Below, in pieces: positions 1 through 6,620 of a DNA stretch of 10,832 nt. The position numbers and the translations under genes are program-made. Within the stretch, counting starts at the first letter, position 1. Each line of letters opens with the position of its first letter. Source of the DNA: CBFFRJ01 sp051486985 (GTDB taxonomy: Bacteria; Pseudomonadota; Gammaproteobacteria; Enterobacterales; Enterobacteriaceae); contig NZ_JAHVDV010000058.1 of assembly GCF_051486985.1 (NCBI RefSeq), positions 1 to 10,832 of the forward strand, in the 5' to 3' direction. Under the pieces are notes generated by a model. It was not told the origin of the DNA. It saw only the letters and a program-made list of their open reading frames with translations, and ran no database searches.

Positions 1-122
1 CTGAACGAGGAAAATCAGGGAAAGAGCAGGTCTGCGCGGGAATGAGAAAGCTGTTGCAACTGGCTTATGGCGTAGTGAAATCGGGTCGCATATTCGACGC
101 TGAGATACCGCTTGCGGCCTGA
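1..122 (+). CDS. IS110-family transposase, C-terminal fragment cut by window edge
   Basis: The + frame read from base 3 is open from the window edge to TGA at 120-122, giving 39 residues that begin ERGKSGKEQV and end FDAEIPLAA. The stretch MRKLLQLAYGVVKSGRIFD matches the usual very C-terminal pattern of IS110/IS116/IS902 transposases (Transposase_20 end, 'MRKLLxLAxGVLKSGxxFD'). These are DEDD/serine recombinases that move the element without flanking target duplications, guided by an element-encoded bridge RNA. The catalytic parts lie left of the window, so I cannot tell whether the element is intact. The call rests on recognising this short tail from memory; the family is fairly secure, the exact IS is unknown. 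The stop codon lies in the loop of the hairpin at 102-140. Confidence 0.72.
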   Translation, partial: ERGKSGKEQVCAGMRKLLQLAYGVVKSGRIFDAEIPLAA

Positions 123-140
123 ACCGCAAGACGGTATCTC
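102..140. repeat. Long hairpin at transposase stop codon / IS end
   Basis: GAGATACCGCTTGCGG (102-117) pairs with CCGCAAG (124-130) and CGGTATCTC (132-140) with a single bulged A at 131. This gives a 16-bp stem around the 6-nt loop CCTGAA. No T-run follows on the + strand, so it is not a standard intrinsic terminator. It may be an element-end structure, or may limit read-through transcription or translation into the transposase gene. Confidence 0.7.
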
Positions 141-267
141 TCCCCAAAGAGGAGAGGGAACCGGATGGGATTGCATTTTTTTGTGACGATCCCTCGGCTC
201 ACCGGGAGAGGGAACTGCCCGGCGCCGCCATTTCGCTCTCAGGGAGAGGGCTGGGGTGAGGGTGAAC
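138..267. repeat. Cluster of degenerate palindromic (REP-like) repeats
   Basis: Three related pieces lie here. The first is CTCTCCCC-AAAG-AGGAGAGGG at 138-158. The second is a weaker CCCTC...GGGAGAGGGA copy at about 191-213. The third is CTCTCAGGGAGAGGG followed by CTGGGGTGAGGGTGAA at about 235-269. The last has the same palindrome plus 'GGGTGAGGG' tail, in the same orientation, as the four units at 10288-10507. Apart from a T7 run at 175-181, nothing else is seen between the transposase end and the DUF3828 gene. Confidence 0.65.
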
Positions 268-772
268 TGACGGTACCTTTCTCCGATGCTTTATCACTTT
301 GCGCTTCTTCAATTCGCTCGCGGTTATACGCTTTCATCCCTTCATACAGGCTGCTCGTTTCATTGACGATATCATCAATCAGCCAGCGACCGTTTTCATC
401 CACCAGCACCAGCGTTTGCGTCACGGTTTCTGGCCCGTCGCTGAACGGGCGAAAACGTACCACTGCATCCACATGCTGCGGATCGTGTGTCACGATATCA
501 ACCTGCTCCAGTACCAGGTTGTCATAATCCTGGCAGCTGCACACCGGGTCGTAATTCAGATAGCCCACATCGCCTTGCGCTGTCAGTTTCTGATCTTCCG
601 CGACCACTTTCATAAGGCGGCCTGAGATGATCTGCTCCTGGCCGGATGCATCAAAAACCACACCCGGTGCGTTATTCGCATAGTGCTGATAAAGCAGTTC
701 CACGCTACGCTGTGGAGACTGCCCAAAGACTGAAAAACTGCACACAATAAGCAGGGCTAAACATTTTTGCAT
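239..772 (-). CDS. yqhG: DUF3828-family exported protein, YqhG-like
   Basis: This is a 177-residue protein starting at ATG 772 with a Sec signal peptide (MQKCLALLIVCSFSVFGQS: K3, hydrophobic stretch 4-17, likely cleavage near residue 18), so it is periplasmic or secreted. The mature part resembles DUF3828 (YqhG) proteins: an N-terminal helix (SVELLYQHYA), a C-x-C pair (CSCQD, about residues 78-82) and a beta-rich core ending VDENGRWLIDDIVNE. Its place next to dkgA matches yqhG in E. coli, which supports the symbol, although E. coli YqhG is, as I recall, longer. The last eight residues, SPSPQPSP, are encoded by the palindromic repeat at 235-267, so the native C-terminus was probably replaced or extended by repeat sequence. 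The upstream ribosome-binding site is weak. No function is known for the family. Confidence 0.7.
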   Translation of the reverse strand: MQKCLALLIVCSFSVFGQSPQRSVELLYQHYANNAPGVVFDASGQEQIISGRLMKVVAEDQKLTAQGDVGYLNYDPVCSCQDYDNLVLEQVDIVTHDPQHVDAVVRFRPFSDGPETVTQTLVLVDENGRWLIDDIVNETSSLYEGMKAYNRERIEEAQSDKASEKGTVSSPSPQPSP

Positions 773-877
773 AGCGGCATCTTTTTTTGGGGGTACGGTA
801 CTCAGAGTAGCACTGCCTTCGGCGGTGTGTAAGTCTCTGCAGTGAAGAGAGGTTAACCTGTATTCAGGGAGTGAACG

Positions 878-1339
878 ATGGCAAAACGGTTCTGGCCGGG
901 CCTGGTATTGCTGGCACTACTGCAAAGCGGATGCGTTGCGTATACCCGGTCGCAACCGGTGGTGGAAGGGCGTCTGCTGGACAGCGATGGCAACGCGATT
1001 TCGGCGGCGGAGATCACGCTGAAAAGCAATGGCTCTGACGCCAGCACGCTCACCGATAGCAAGGGGGCATTTTTCTTCAGGGGCGACCATGAATGGTCAC
1101 TCTTTTTGCCCATCGGCCCTATTGATAAAATTAATATTTCCCGGTTACTTATTACAGCCAGGGGGCAACATTACGATGTATTGCTCTCTTATCGTCTGAG
1201 TGGCTCCTATGAGGGCGCGCCTGATGAGATGGGAGTTGTGTGCACCCTACCGCGAACGCAGCAATCGCCCGACACACAAACGGGTGAGCATGATATCTGC
1301 AGACCTGTACCGCTTAGTCGGGTCAACACCGCAGGATAG
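878..1339 (+). CDS. Putative lipoprotein with carboxypeptidase-regulatory-like (transthyretin-type) domain
   Basis: The 153-residue product starts at ATG 878 behind a good CAGGGAG site (864-870). The N-terminus MAKRFWPGLVLLALLQSGC looks like a lipoprotein signal with Cys19 as the acylated residue. The lipobox is imperfect: Q at -3 where L is usual. Residues about 28-65 follow the beta-sandwich pattern V-x-G-x-L-x-D-x-D-G-N-x-I-x-x-A-x-I-T-L ... T-D-S-K-G-x-F-x-F, seen in carboxypeptidase regulatory-like and transthyretin-like domains, usually binding or structural modules of envelope proteins. The C-terminal half has two cysteines (VVCTLP and HDIC) that could form a disulfide in the periplasm. 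It diverges from the yqhG-like gene and converges on dkgA. I do not recognise a named family, and E. coli K-12 has no equivalent here that I recall. Confidence 0.7.
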   Translation: MAKRFWPGLVLLALLQSGCVAYTRSQPVVEGRLLDSDGNAISAAEITLKSNGSDASTLTDSKGAFFFRGDHEWSLFLPIGPIDKINISRLLITARGQHYDVLLSYRLSGSYEGAPDEMGVVCTLPRTQQSPDTQTGEHDICRPVPLSRVNTAG

Positions 1340-1344
1340 AATAA

Positions 1345-1364
1345 GCCCGGCCAGAGGGCCGGGC
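1345..1364 (-). terminator. Intrinsic terminator downstream of dkgA
   Basis: GCCCGGCC (1345-1352) and GGCCGGGC (1357-1364) form a perfect 8-bp GC stem with a 4-nt loop. Read leftward it is followed by TTATTCTAT, a broken T-tract, so it suits the end of the yqhD-dkgA transcript. It lies between the convergent lipoprotein gene and dkgA. On the + strand no T-run follows. Confidence 0.65.
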
Positions 1365-1373
1365 GCAGAGAGA

Positions 1374-2201
1374 TTAGCCTCCGAACTCATCCGGGTCTGG
1401 CCCCAGGCGTTTGCCCTGATCCAGCTTCGCTATTTCGACCATCTCGTCTTTATCGAGGCGGAAGTCCCAGACGTCAAAGTTTTCGGCAATACGCGACGGG
1501 GTCACGGATTTCGGAATCACCACCAGGCCGCTGTCGAGGTGCCAGCGAATGACAATCTGTGCTGCCGTTTTGCCATACTTATCCGCAAGAGTACGAATAA
1601 TTTTCTGATCGAATACCCCTTCGCCACCCTGTGCGAGCGGGCTCCAGGACTCGGTCTGAATTTTGTGCGTGGCATTCCAGGCGTGCAGCTGGCGCTGCTG
1701 GAGTAGCGGGTGCAGCTCTATCTGGTTGATCACGGGCGTCACGTTAGTTTCATCAATGATCTTTTGCAGATGATGGATCTGGAAGTTACAGACCCCAATA
1801 CTCTTCACCAGCCCCTGCTGCTGTAGCTCGATCATCCCCTGCCAGGCGTCGACATAATGGTCGATAGCCGGAACCGGCCAGTGCATCAGATACAGATCCA
1901 CATGATCCAGCTTCAGCTTTTCAAGGCTCTCCTGCAATGCTTCACGGGGACGTTTCTGATCGTCATTCCACAACTTTGTGGTGATGAACAGCTCGTCACG
2001 TGGGACGCCTGCGCTTCGCAGCGCATCGCCTACGCCGTCTTCATTTTTATACGCCGCTGCGGTATCAATAGACCGATAACCCACCTCCAGCGCTTTGTGA
2101 ATGGCGGAAACCACTTCCTCATTACCCGCTTTCCACACGCCGAGACCGAGCTGCGGCATCAGATTGCCATCAGCAAGTTTAATCACGGTTGAATGTGTCA
2201 T
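1374..2201 (-). CDS. dkgA: 2,5-diketo-D-gluconate reductase A / methylglyoxal reductase (aldo-keto reductase)
   Basis: The 275-residue protein has the same length as E. coli DkgA (YqhE). It is a cytosolic NADPH-dependent aldo-keto reductase that reduces 2,5-diketo-D-gluconate, methylglyoxal, beta-keto esters and other carbonyls. The AKR tetrad is visible: Asp46 (SIDTAAAY), Tyr51, Lys76 (ITTKLWND) and His107 (YLMHWPVP). The C-terminal cofactor motif VIPKSVTPSRIAENFDVWDF is intact. The start chosen is ATG 2201 (MTHSTVIKLAD), which has an excellent GAGGAGG site 5 bases upstream. An upstream in-frame start at 2276 would add 25 unrelated residues and lacks this support. It lies 101 bp downstream of yqhD on the same strand, probably in one operon, with its own strong ribosome site and a hairpin just ahead of it. 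It likely responds to reactive aldehydes through YqhC. Confidence 0.95.
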   Translation of the reverse strand: MTHSTVIKLADGNLMPQLGLGVWKAGNEEVVSAIHKALEVGYRSIDTAAAYKNEDGVGDALRSAGVPRDELFITTKLWNDDQKRPREALQESLEKLKLDHVDLYLMHWPVPAIDHYVDAWQGMIELQQQGLVKSIGVCNFQIHHLQKIIDETNVTPVINQIELHPLLQQRQLHAWNATHKIQTESWSPLAQGGEGVFDQKIIRTLADKYGKTAAQIVIRWHLDSGLVVIPKSVTPSRIAENFDVWDFRLDKDEMVEIAKLDQGKRLGPDPDEFGG

Positions 2202-2219
2202 GCATGCCTCCTCTATGTA

Positions 2220-2243
2220 CTTACCGGGACGGAGCCCGGTAAG
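2220..2243 (-). repeat. Intercistronic hairpin between yqhD and dkgA
   Basis: CTTACCGGG (2220-2228) and CCCGGTAAG (2235-2243) form a perfect 9-bp stem with a 6-nt loop. It ends about 5 bases before the dkgA ribosome site. There is no T-run in the direction of transcription, so it is more likely an mRNA-stabilising or processing hairpin, or a weak attenuator, than a terminator. Confidence 0.55.
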
Positions 2244-2302
2244 GTTGTGTGCATTAAGTCTGGACGAAAAGCCCAAAAACGAAAGGCGAGGGCGTAAAAA
2301 GC

Positions 2303-3466
2303 TTAGCGTGCCGCTTCATAAATGCGACGGCTGACATCCAGGGTAATATCCTGATGTTCGCCGAGTTTTGTCATGCCATGCTCTTCCAGTTTTGCCAGCA
2401 GGGCCGGGACAGAACTGCCGTCCAGACCGTAACCGGACAGGCGGGTCGGTACGCCCATCTGCTCGAAGAACCCGCGTGTGGCTTCGATAGCTGCATCAAT
2501 ACGGGCATCGTCTGAGCCTTCGGTGATGTTCCAGACGCGTTCTGCGTACTGCAGCAGTTTGCCACGTTTGGTGTCGCGTTTTTCATTCCACAGTGCAGGC
2601 AGCACCACCGCCAGCGTCTGGGCATGATCCAGACCGTGCATCGCCGTCAGTTCGTGGCCCAGCATATGGGTTGCCCAGTCCTGTGGCACGCCTGCACCAA
2701 TCAGACCATTAAGCGCCTGGGTTGCAGCCCACATGACGTTGGCACGCACGTCGTAATTTTCCGGCTCCTGCAGTGCTTTCGGACCCTCTTCGATAAGCGT
2801 CAGCAGAATGCCCTCGGCGAAACGGTCCTGAATTTTGGCATTCACAGGCCAGGTGACGTACTGTTCAACGGTATGCACAAAGGCATCGACCACGCCGTTC
2901 GCGACCTGGCGCGGCGGCAGGGTGTAGGTATACACCGGATCGAGTACGGCAAAGACCGGCTGCACATGCACAGAGTGGAAGGCTTGTTTATCGCCCGTGG
3001 TTTTACGGGAGATAACCGCACCTTTATTCGATTCAGAACCCGTTGCCGGCAGCGTTAACACGGAACCCATCGGGATTGCGCTGGTTATTTTACTGCCGGA
3101 GGTCTGCAGAATTTCCCAGGGGTCAACGCCGTCAGCGTAGTGGGCCGCGGCGGCGATGAATTTGGTGCCGTCGAGCACCGAACCGCCACCGACCGCCAGC
3201 AGGAAGGTAATGTTTTCTTCTTTAGCAATTTTTACCGCGTTCATCAGCGTTTCGTAAGAGGGGTTGGGCTCAATGCCGCTGAACTCACGCACGTCCAGCC
3301 CGTCCAGCGCGCGGTAAACCTGGTCCAGCACACCATTTTTCTTTACGCTGCCGCCGCCGTAAGTAATAAGCACGCGGGCATCAGCGGGAATCTGTTCACG
3401 CAAATCGGAGATGGCATCTTTGCCAAACAGAATGCGGGTGGGGGTATGAAGAGTAAAGTTGTTCAT
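2303..3466 (-). CDS. yqhD: NADPH-dependent aldehyde reductase YqhD (iron-type alcohol dehydrogenase)
   Basis: The 387-residue protein is the same length as E. coli YqhD, a cytosolic NADPH-dependent reductase. It removes short-chain aldehydes such as butanal, malondialdehyde, acrolein, methylglyoxal and furfural, and makes 1,3-propanediol from 3-hydroxypropionaldehyde. The nucleotide-binding region shows YGGGSVKKNG (36-45) and AVGGGSVLDGTKF (91-103). The zinc ligands Asp194, His198, His267 and His281 are all present (GVVDAFVH, DWATHML, HGLDHAQ). The start ATG 3466 (MNNFTLHTPTRILFG) is preceded by an AAGGGA site. A longer frame from 3580 reads through the promoter region and is rejected. The gene is divergent from yqhC, which activates it in E. 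coli, and is followed by dkgA. Confidence 0.96.
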   Translation of the reverse strand: MNNFTLHTPTRILFGKDAISDLREQIPADARVLITYGGGSVKKNGVLDQVYRALDGLDVREFSGIEPNPSYETLMNAVKIAKEENITFLLAVGGGSVLDGTKFIAAAAHYADGVDPWEILQTSGSKITSAIPMGSVLTLPATGSESNKGAVISRKTTGDKQAFHSVHVQPVFAVLDPVYTYTLPPRQVANGVVDAFVHTVEQYVTWPVNAKIQDRFAEGILLTLIEEGPKALQEPENYDVRANVMWAATQALNGLIGAGVPQDWATHMLGHELTAMHGLDHAQTLAVVLPALWNEKRDTKRGKLLQYAERVWNITEGSDDARIDAAIEATRGFFEQMGVPTRLSGYGLDGSSVPALLAKLEEHGMTKLGEHQDITLDVSRRIYEAAR

Positions 3467-3555
3467 TGCTCGTTCCCTTATGTGGGTAGAAAGGTGGCGG
3501 CACAACGCGGCCTGATGCTGAACATTGTGGACAGCAAGGCGCATCCTCTCAATGC

Positions 3556-3577
3556 ACATTCCTGCCGATGTCTTGCC
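3556..3577 (-). promoter_or_regulatory. Tandem 11-bp direct repeat, possible YqhC operator
   Basis: Read leftward, GGCAAGACATC (3577-3567) is directly followed by GGCAGGAATGT (3566-3556). GGCA, G and A/T positions are shared at an 11-base spacing, about one helical turn. AraC-family activators bind such direct half-sites on one face of DNA. The site is 90-111 bases ahead of the yqhD start and about 80 ahead of yqhC, inside the 191-bp divergent intergenic region (3467-3657). YqhC is known to bind upstream of yqhD in E. coli; that these repeats are its site is inference. Confidence 0.4.
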
Positions 3578-3657
3578 CATTTCTACTCAGCGCTGGAGAA
3601 AGCGAAAAAAACTGCGCACACTGTCAGCGTCGGGAATTGCACCTGGAGTGAGAACAA

Positions 3658-4557
3658 ATGAACCGTGAAGCTATCTGCCAGCAGTTAACTGAGCAAATTA
3701 AATGCCTTAAAAGTCATGAAAATAGATTAAGTGAGCTGCTGCCGGATGTCCGTCTGCTCTACGGGACTCAGCCTGGAACGCGCACCCCGGTGATGTATCA
3801 GCCTGGCATCGTTTTTCTCTTTTCCGGGCATAAAATTGGTTATATCAATGAGCGGGTATTCCGCTATGACACCAATGAATATCTGCTCCTGACCGTGCCT
3901 CTGCCCTTCGAGTGTGAAACCTTCGCGACGGAGGCGGTGCCGCTGGCAGGGATCCGCCTGAATGTTGATATTCTCCAGCTGCAAGAGCTGTTAATGGATA
4001 TTGGCGAGGATGAGCTGTTTCGCCCGGCAATGGCATCGAGTGGGATTAATTCCGCTACGCTCTCGGACGAGATCCTTTGTGCCATTGAGCGTCTGCTGGA
4101 CGTGATGGACAGGCCGCTGGACGCCCGTATTCTCGGCAAGCAGATTGTGCGTGAGATCCTCTACCATGTGCTGCTGGGGCCAGGAGGCGGTGCTCTGCTG
4201 GCGCTGGTCAGCCGTCAGACTCATTTCAGCCTGATAAGCCGCGTACTCAAGCGTATCGAAAGCCAGTACACAGAGAACCTGAGCGTGGATCAACTGGCAT
4301 CAGAGGCGAACATGAGCGTCTCGGCGTTTCACCATAACTTCAAGTCGGTCACCAGTACCTCACCCTTGCAGTACCTGAAGTCATTCCGTCTGCACAAAGC
4401 ACGCATGTTGATGATTCACGATGGTCTTAAGGCCAGTGCGGCCGCCATTCGTGTAGGGTACGAAAGCCCGTCTCAGTTTAGTCGTGAATTCAAGCGCTAT
4501 TTCGGCGTGACGCCGGGAGAGGATGCCGCACGCATTCGCACGATGCAGGGGATATAA
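3658..4557 (+). CDS. yqhC: AraC-family transcriptional activator YqhC
   Basis: This 299-residue cytosolic regulator has two parts. The AraC_N-type sensor domain (about residues 25-175) includes PGIVFLFSGHKIGYI, YLLLTVPLPFECET and GIRLNVDILQL. The double helix-turn-helix DNA-binding domain (about 195-292) has first helix-turn-helix LSVDQLASEANMSVSAFHHNFK and second ASAAAIRVGYESPSQFSREFKRYFG, followed by the typical VTPGE end. It starts at ATG 3658 after a GGAGTGAG site. In E. coli YqhC senses aldehydes and activates the divergent yqhD-dkgA genes; the same arrangement is preserved here. E. coli YqhC is reported slightly longer at the N-terminus, but no better start is seen upstream. Confidence 0.93.
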   Translation: MNREAICQQLTEQIKCLKSHENRLSELLPDVRLLYGTQPGTRTPVMYQPGIVFLFSGHKIGYINERVFRYDTNEYLLLTVPLPFECETFATEAVPLAGIRLNVDILQLQELLMDIGEDELFRPAMASSGINSATLSDEILCAIERLLDVMDRPLDARILGKQIVREILYHVLLGPGGGALLALVSRQTHFSLISRVLKRIESQYTENLSVDQLASEANMSVSAFHHNFKSVTSTSPLQYLKSFRLHKARMLMIHDGLKASAAAIRVGYESPSQFSREFKRYFGVTPGEDAARIRTMQGI

Positions 4558-4562
4558 GGCGC

Positions 4563-4594
4563 AAAAAAGCCGGGTCAGCCTGTCGGTGCCCGGC
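4563..4594 (-). terminator. Terminator between convergent yqhC and yghB
   Basis: GCCGGG (4569-4574) pairs with CCCGGC (4589-4594) around a 14-nt interior that can pair further. Read leftward it is followed by TTTTTT (complement of 4563-4568), a standard intrinsic terminator for yghB. Read rightward it is followed by GTGTTTTC, so it may also work weakly for yqhC. Confidence 0.8.
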
Positions 4595-4600
4595 GTGTTT

Positions 4601-5260
4601 TCAGGCGTTGCAATATTTCTTCTTGATAACCACCGCGAGCGTCCCCACCAGACCCGCTACCAGCAGGAATACCGGCAGGATCATCAGGAAGGTCATCACC
4701 TGGTCTTCATGACGTTTCACAAACGGGATCATGCTGATGGCATAACCGAGGGAGGTAATAATGCCGACCCACAGCAGCGCGCTCAGCCAGTTGAATATCT
4801 GGAAGCGGCGGTTAGATAACCCGGAGATACCGGCCATCGTGGGGAGCAGCGTGCGGATGAACGCCAGGAACCGACCCGCCAGCAGCGCCAGTAAACCGTG
4901 CCTGTCGAACATGCAGGTTGCGCGCTGATGATATTTTTCTGGCAACTGGGCCAGCCAGCTTTTTACCACCCGAGTATTTCCAAGCCAGCGCCCCTGCAGG
5001 TAACTGAGCCAGCATCCCAGGCTTGCCGCCGAGGTGAGGATAAGCAGGGTAGAAATGTAATCCATACAGCCGCGAGCGATGAGCGCTCCTGCCAGCAAAA
5101 GCAGGCTGTCTCCAGGTAAAAAGGAGGCAGGAAGCAATCCATTTTCTAAAAAGAGGGTGACGAACATCACAAAGTAGACGACGCCAACCACATGTGGGTT
5201 CGCCAGCGCTGCAAAGTCGTGTTGCCAGAGCGCAGCGATAATGTCTTGAATTACAACCAT
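4601..5260 (-). CDS. yghB: DedA-family inner membrane protein YghB
   Basis: The 219-residue length equals E. coli YghB. DedA proteins are multi-pass inner-membrane proteins tied to membrane lipid balance, the proton motive force, cell division and drug tolerance; members of the family have been linked to flipping of undecaprenyl phosphate or phospholipids. Residues known to matter in YghB are present: Glu39 (FLEN) and Asp51 (LPGDSLLLLAGAL) in the re-entrant region, and Arg130 and Arg136 (GRFLAFIRTLLPTMAG). Hydrophobic segments lie near 22-42, 50-66, 70-88, 150-175 and 185-213, with a basic tail KKKYCNA. The start ATG 5260 follows an AGGAAA site. It lies downstream of metC on the same strand with a 130-bp gap, which contains a possible own -10 (TACAAT on the minus strand, 5298-5293). 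Confidence 0.95.
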   Translation of the reverse strand: MVVIQDIIAALWQHDFAALANPHVVGVVYFVMFVTLFLENGLLPASFLPGDSLLLLAGALIARGCMDYISTLLILTSAASLGCWLSYLQGRWLGNTRVVKSWLAQLPEKYHQRATCMFDRHGLLALLAGRFLAFIRTLLPTMAGISGLSNRRFQIFNWLSALLWVGIITSLGYAISMIPFVKRHEDQVMTFLMILPVFLLVAGLVGTLAVVIKKKYCNA

Positions 5261-5390
5261 GGACTTTCCTGTGGTACCGCTTAGAAGAGGCTATTGTACG
5301 CGTTTATTGCCCGAAACACCTTGATCCCGGGCGCAATTAATACAGAGTTATCTGCTGGCATAAAGAGAATTTTTAACCAGCCTTATCAAT

Positions 5391-6578
5391 CTACACGATG
5401 CGTTGAAACCCTGCTGCTAAATCCTCGATTAAATCATCAACGTTTTCTAAACCAATATGCAACCGAATGAGCGTACCCTCAAAATCCACCTGGCCCTGGG
5501 GGCGAATCGCCGCAATCTGTTCCGGCTGATTGGCCAGAATGAGTGATTCAAAACCGCCCCAGGAGTAGGCCATCGCAAAGAGGGTAAACTGGTCGAGAAA
5601 GGTGGCCAGTTCGTTATCGTTAAGGCGTTTATTCAGGACAAATGAGAAGAGGCCGCTGCTGCCACTGAAATCCCGCTTCCAGAATTCGTGCCCTTTGCTG
5701 CCGGGCAAGGCTGGATGGTTGACGCGTGCCACCTGCGGATGGGAGGCCAGCCACTCGGCGACCTTGACGCTGCTTTCATGGTGCTGACGCAGCCGCACAC
5801 CGAGCGTACGCAGACCGCGGCTGGTCATATAGGCGGTGTCGGCATCGACCATCTGCCCCATTAAATAGGCATTCTCACGCAGTTGATCCCAACAACGAGC
5901 ATTGGCGACGGCGGTGCCTATCATCCCGTCTGAATGACCTATCAGGTATTTGGTCGCCGCCTGAAGAGAAATATCTATATCAAATTCCAGTGCTTTAAAC
6001 AGAATGCCCGCAGCCCAGGTGTTGTCGATCATGATAATGGCTTCTGGGGCAACGCGCCGTACCGCGGCAACAATGGCAGGGACGTCGTGCACTTCCATGG
6101 TGATGGAGCCTGGAGATTCGAGAAACACCACTTTCGTGTTTGGTTGAATCAGCTCTGCGATGCCTGCGCCAATTAGCGGGTCGAACCAACCGGTGGTGAC
6201 CCCCAGTTTGGCAAGGACTTTGGTACTGAAATCCTGGGTGGGTTCATAGGCCGTGTTAGTCACGAGAATATGATCGCCCTGGCTGACGAACGCCAGAATA
6301 GTATTCGCAACGGCTGCCGCACCACACGGGAACAGGGCGCAGCCTGCCCCGCCTTCCAGTTCGCACATGGCTTCCTGCAATGAAAAATGAGTCAGCGTGC
6401 CCCGACGGCCATAAAACAACTCGCCTTTTGCACGATTGCGGGTGGCATGCTTCTTGGCCTCCACACTGTCGAACACGAGTGAAGAAGCTCGCTGAATGAC
6501 GCTATTTACCGCGCCCTGGGTGTATTTTTTGCTGCGCCCTGCGTTGACCAGGGCGGTATCCATTTTCTTCGCCGTCAT
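5391..6578 (-). CDS. metC: Cystathionine beta-lyase MetC
   Basis: The 395-residue cytosolic PLP enzyme has the length of E. coli MetC. It cleaves cystathionine to homocysteine, pyruvate and ammonia, the penultimate step of methionine synthesis. PLP-site residues are visible: Tyr56 and Arg58 (FYGRRGT), Tyr111 (NTAYEPT), Asp185 (IMIDNTWAAG) and the Schiff-base Lys210 (LQAATKYLIGHSDG). The start ATG 6578 (MTAKKMDTALVNAG) agrees with family length. The frame stays open upstream to 6728, but that would add 50 residues encoded by the operator region and is rejected. The gene diverges from exbB and has a MetJ-type operator just upstream, so methionine (via SAM-MetJ) should repress it. Confidence 0.97.
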   Translation of the reverse strand: MTAKKMDTALVNAGRSKKYTQGAVNSVIQRASSLVFDSVEAKKHATRNRAKGELFYGRRGTLTHFSLQEAMCELEGGAGCALFPCGAAAVANTILAFVSQGDHILVTNTAYEPTQDFSTKVLAKLGVTTGWFDPLIGAGIAELIQPNTKVVFLESPGSITMEVHDVPAIVAAVRRVAPEAIIMIDNTWAAGILFKALEFDIDISLQAATKYLIGHSDGMIGTAVANARCWDQLRENAYLMGQMVDADTAYMTSRGLRTLGVRLRQHHESSVKVAEWLASHPQVARVNHPALPGSKGHEFWKRDFSGSSGLFSFVLNKRLNDNELATFLDQFTLFAMAYSWGGFESLILANQPEQIAAIRPQGQVDFEGTLIRLHIGLENVDDLIEDLAAGFQRIV

Positions 6579-6596
6579 GTTCACTTCACCTGTTTT

Positions 6597-6620
6597 ATAC
6601 GTCTGGATGTCCAGACTACC
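6597..6620 (-). promoter_or_regulatory. MetJ operator (three tandem met boxes) of metC
   Basis: MetJ binds tandem 8-bp boxes of consensus AGACGTCT. Read leftward there are three in register: GGTAGTCT (6620-6613, 5/8), GGACATCC (6612-6605, 5/8) and AGACGTAT (6604-6597, 7/8). The cluster lies 18-42 bases before the metC ATG, where a bound repressor would block transcription. metC is a known MetJ target in E. coli. Confidence 0.75.

Larger units (their letters stand above)
1..140 (+). mobile_element. Right end of an IS110-family insertion sequence (left end outside window)
   Basis: The transposase ends at 122. From about 138 the sequence matches the palindromic core (CTCTCCCC-AAAG-AGGAGAG) of the repeat family also present at 242-267 and 10288-10507. 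The conserved repeat tail that would flank this core on one side is missing and IS-like sequence is found instead. I therefore place the element's right end near 136-140. This is inference: IS110 elements have no obvious terminal repeats, and several of them (IS621, for example) are known to insert into REP-type palindromes. The short distance from stop codon to end would fit the IS110 subgroup rather than IS1111. Confidence 0.5.

Noticed and set aside
102..140. Intrinsic terminator for the transposase gene
   Set aside because: The stem is strong but is followed by CCCCAAAG, with no T-run on the + strand.
165..625. Rightward frames opposite the yqhG-like gene
   Set aside because: They have no ribosome site or protein-like composition. 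The opposite strand has a signal peptide and domain features.
1200..1706. 168-residue rightward frame spanning the lipoprotein end and dkgA
   Set aside because: It runs antisense through dkgA and across its terminator, with no domain features; it is a shadow frame.
2202..2276. N-terminal extension of DkgA by 25 residues
   Set aside because: ATG 2201 has a GAGGAGG site and gives the 275-residue family length; the extension reads through the intercistronic hairpin.
3467..3580. N-terminal extension of YqhD by 38 residues
   Set aside because: ATG 3466 gives the 387-residue family length with a ribosome site; the extra part covers the regulatory region shared with yqhC.
3140..3661. 173-residue rightward frame opposite yqhD and through the intergenic region
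   Set aside because: It lies antisense to a clearly conserved enzyme and its sequence shows no recognisable domain.
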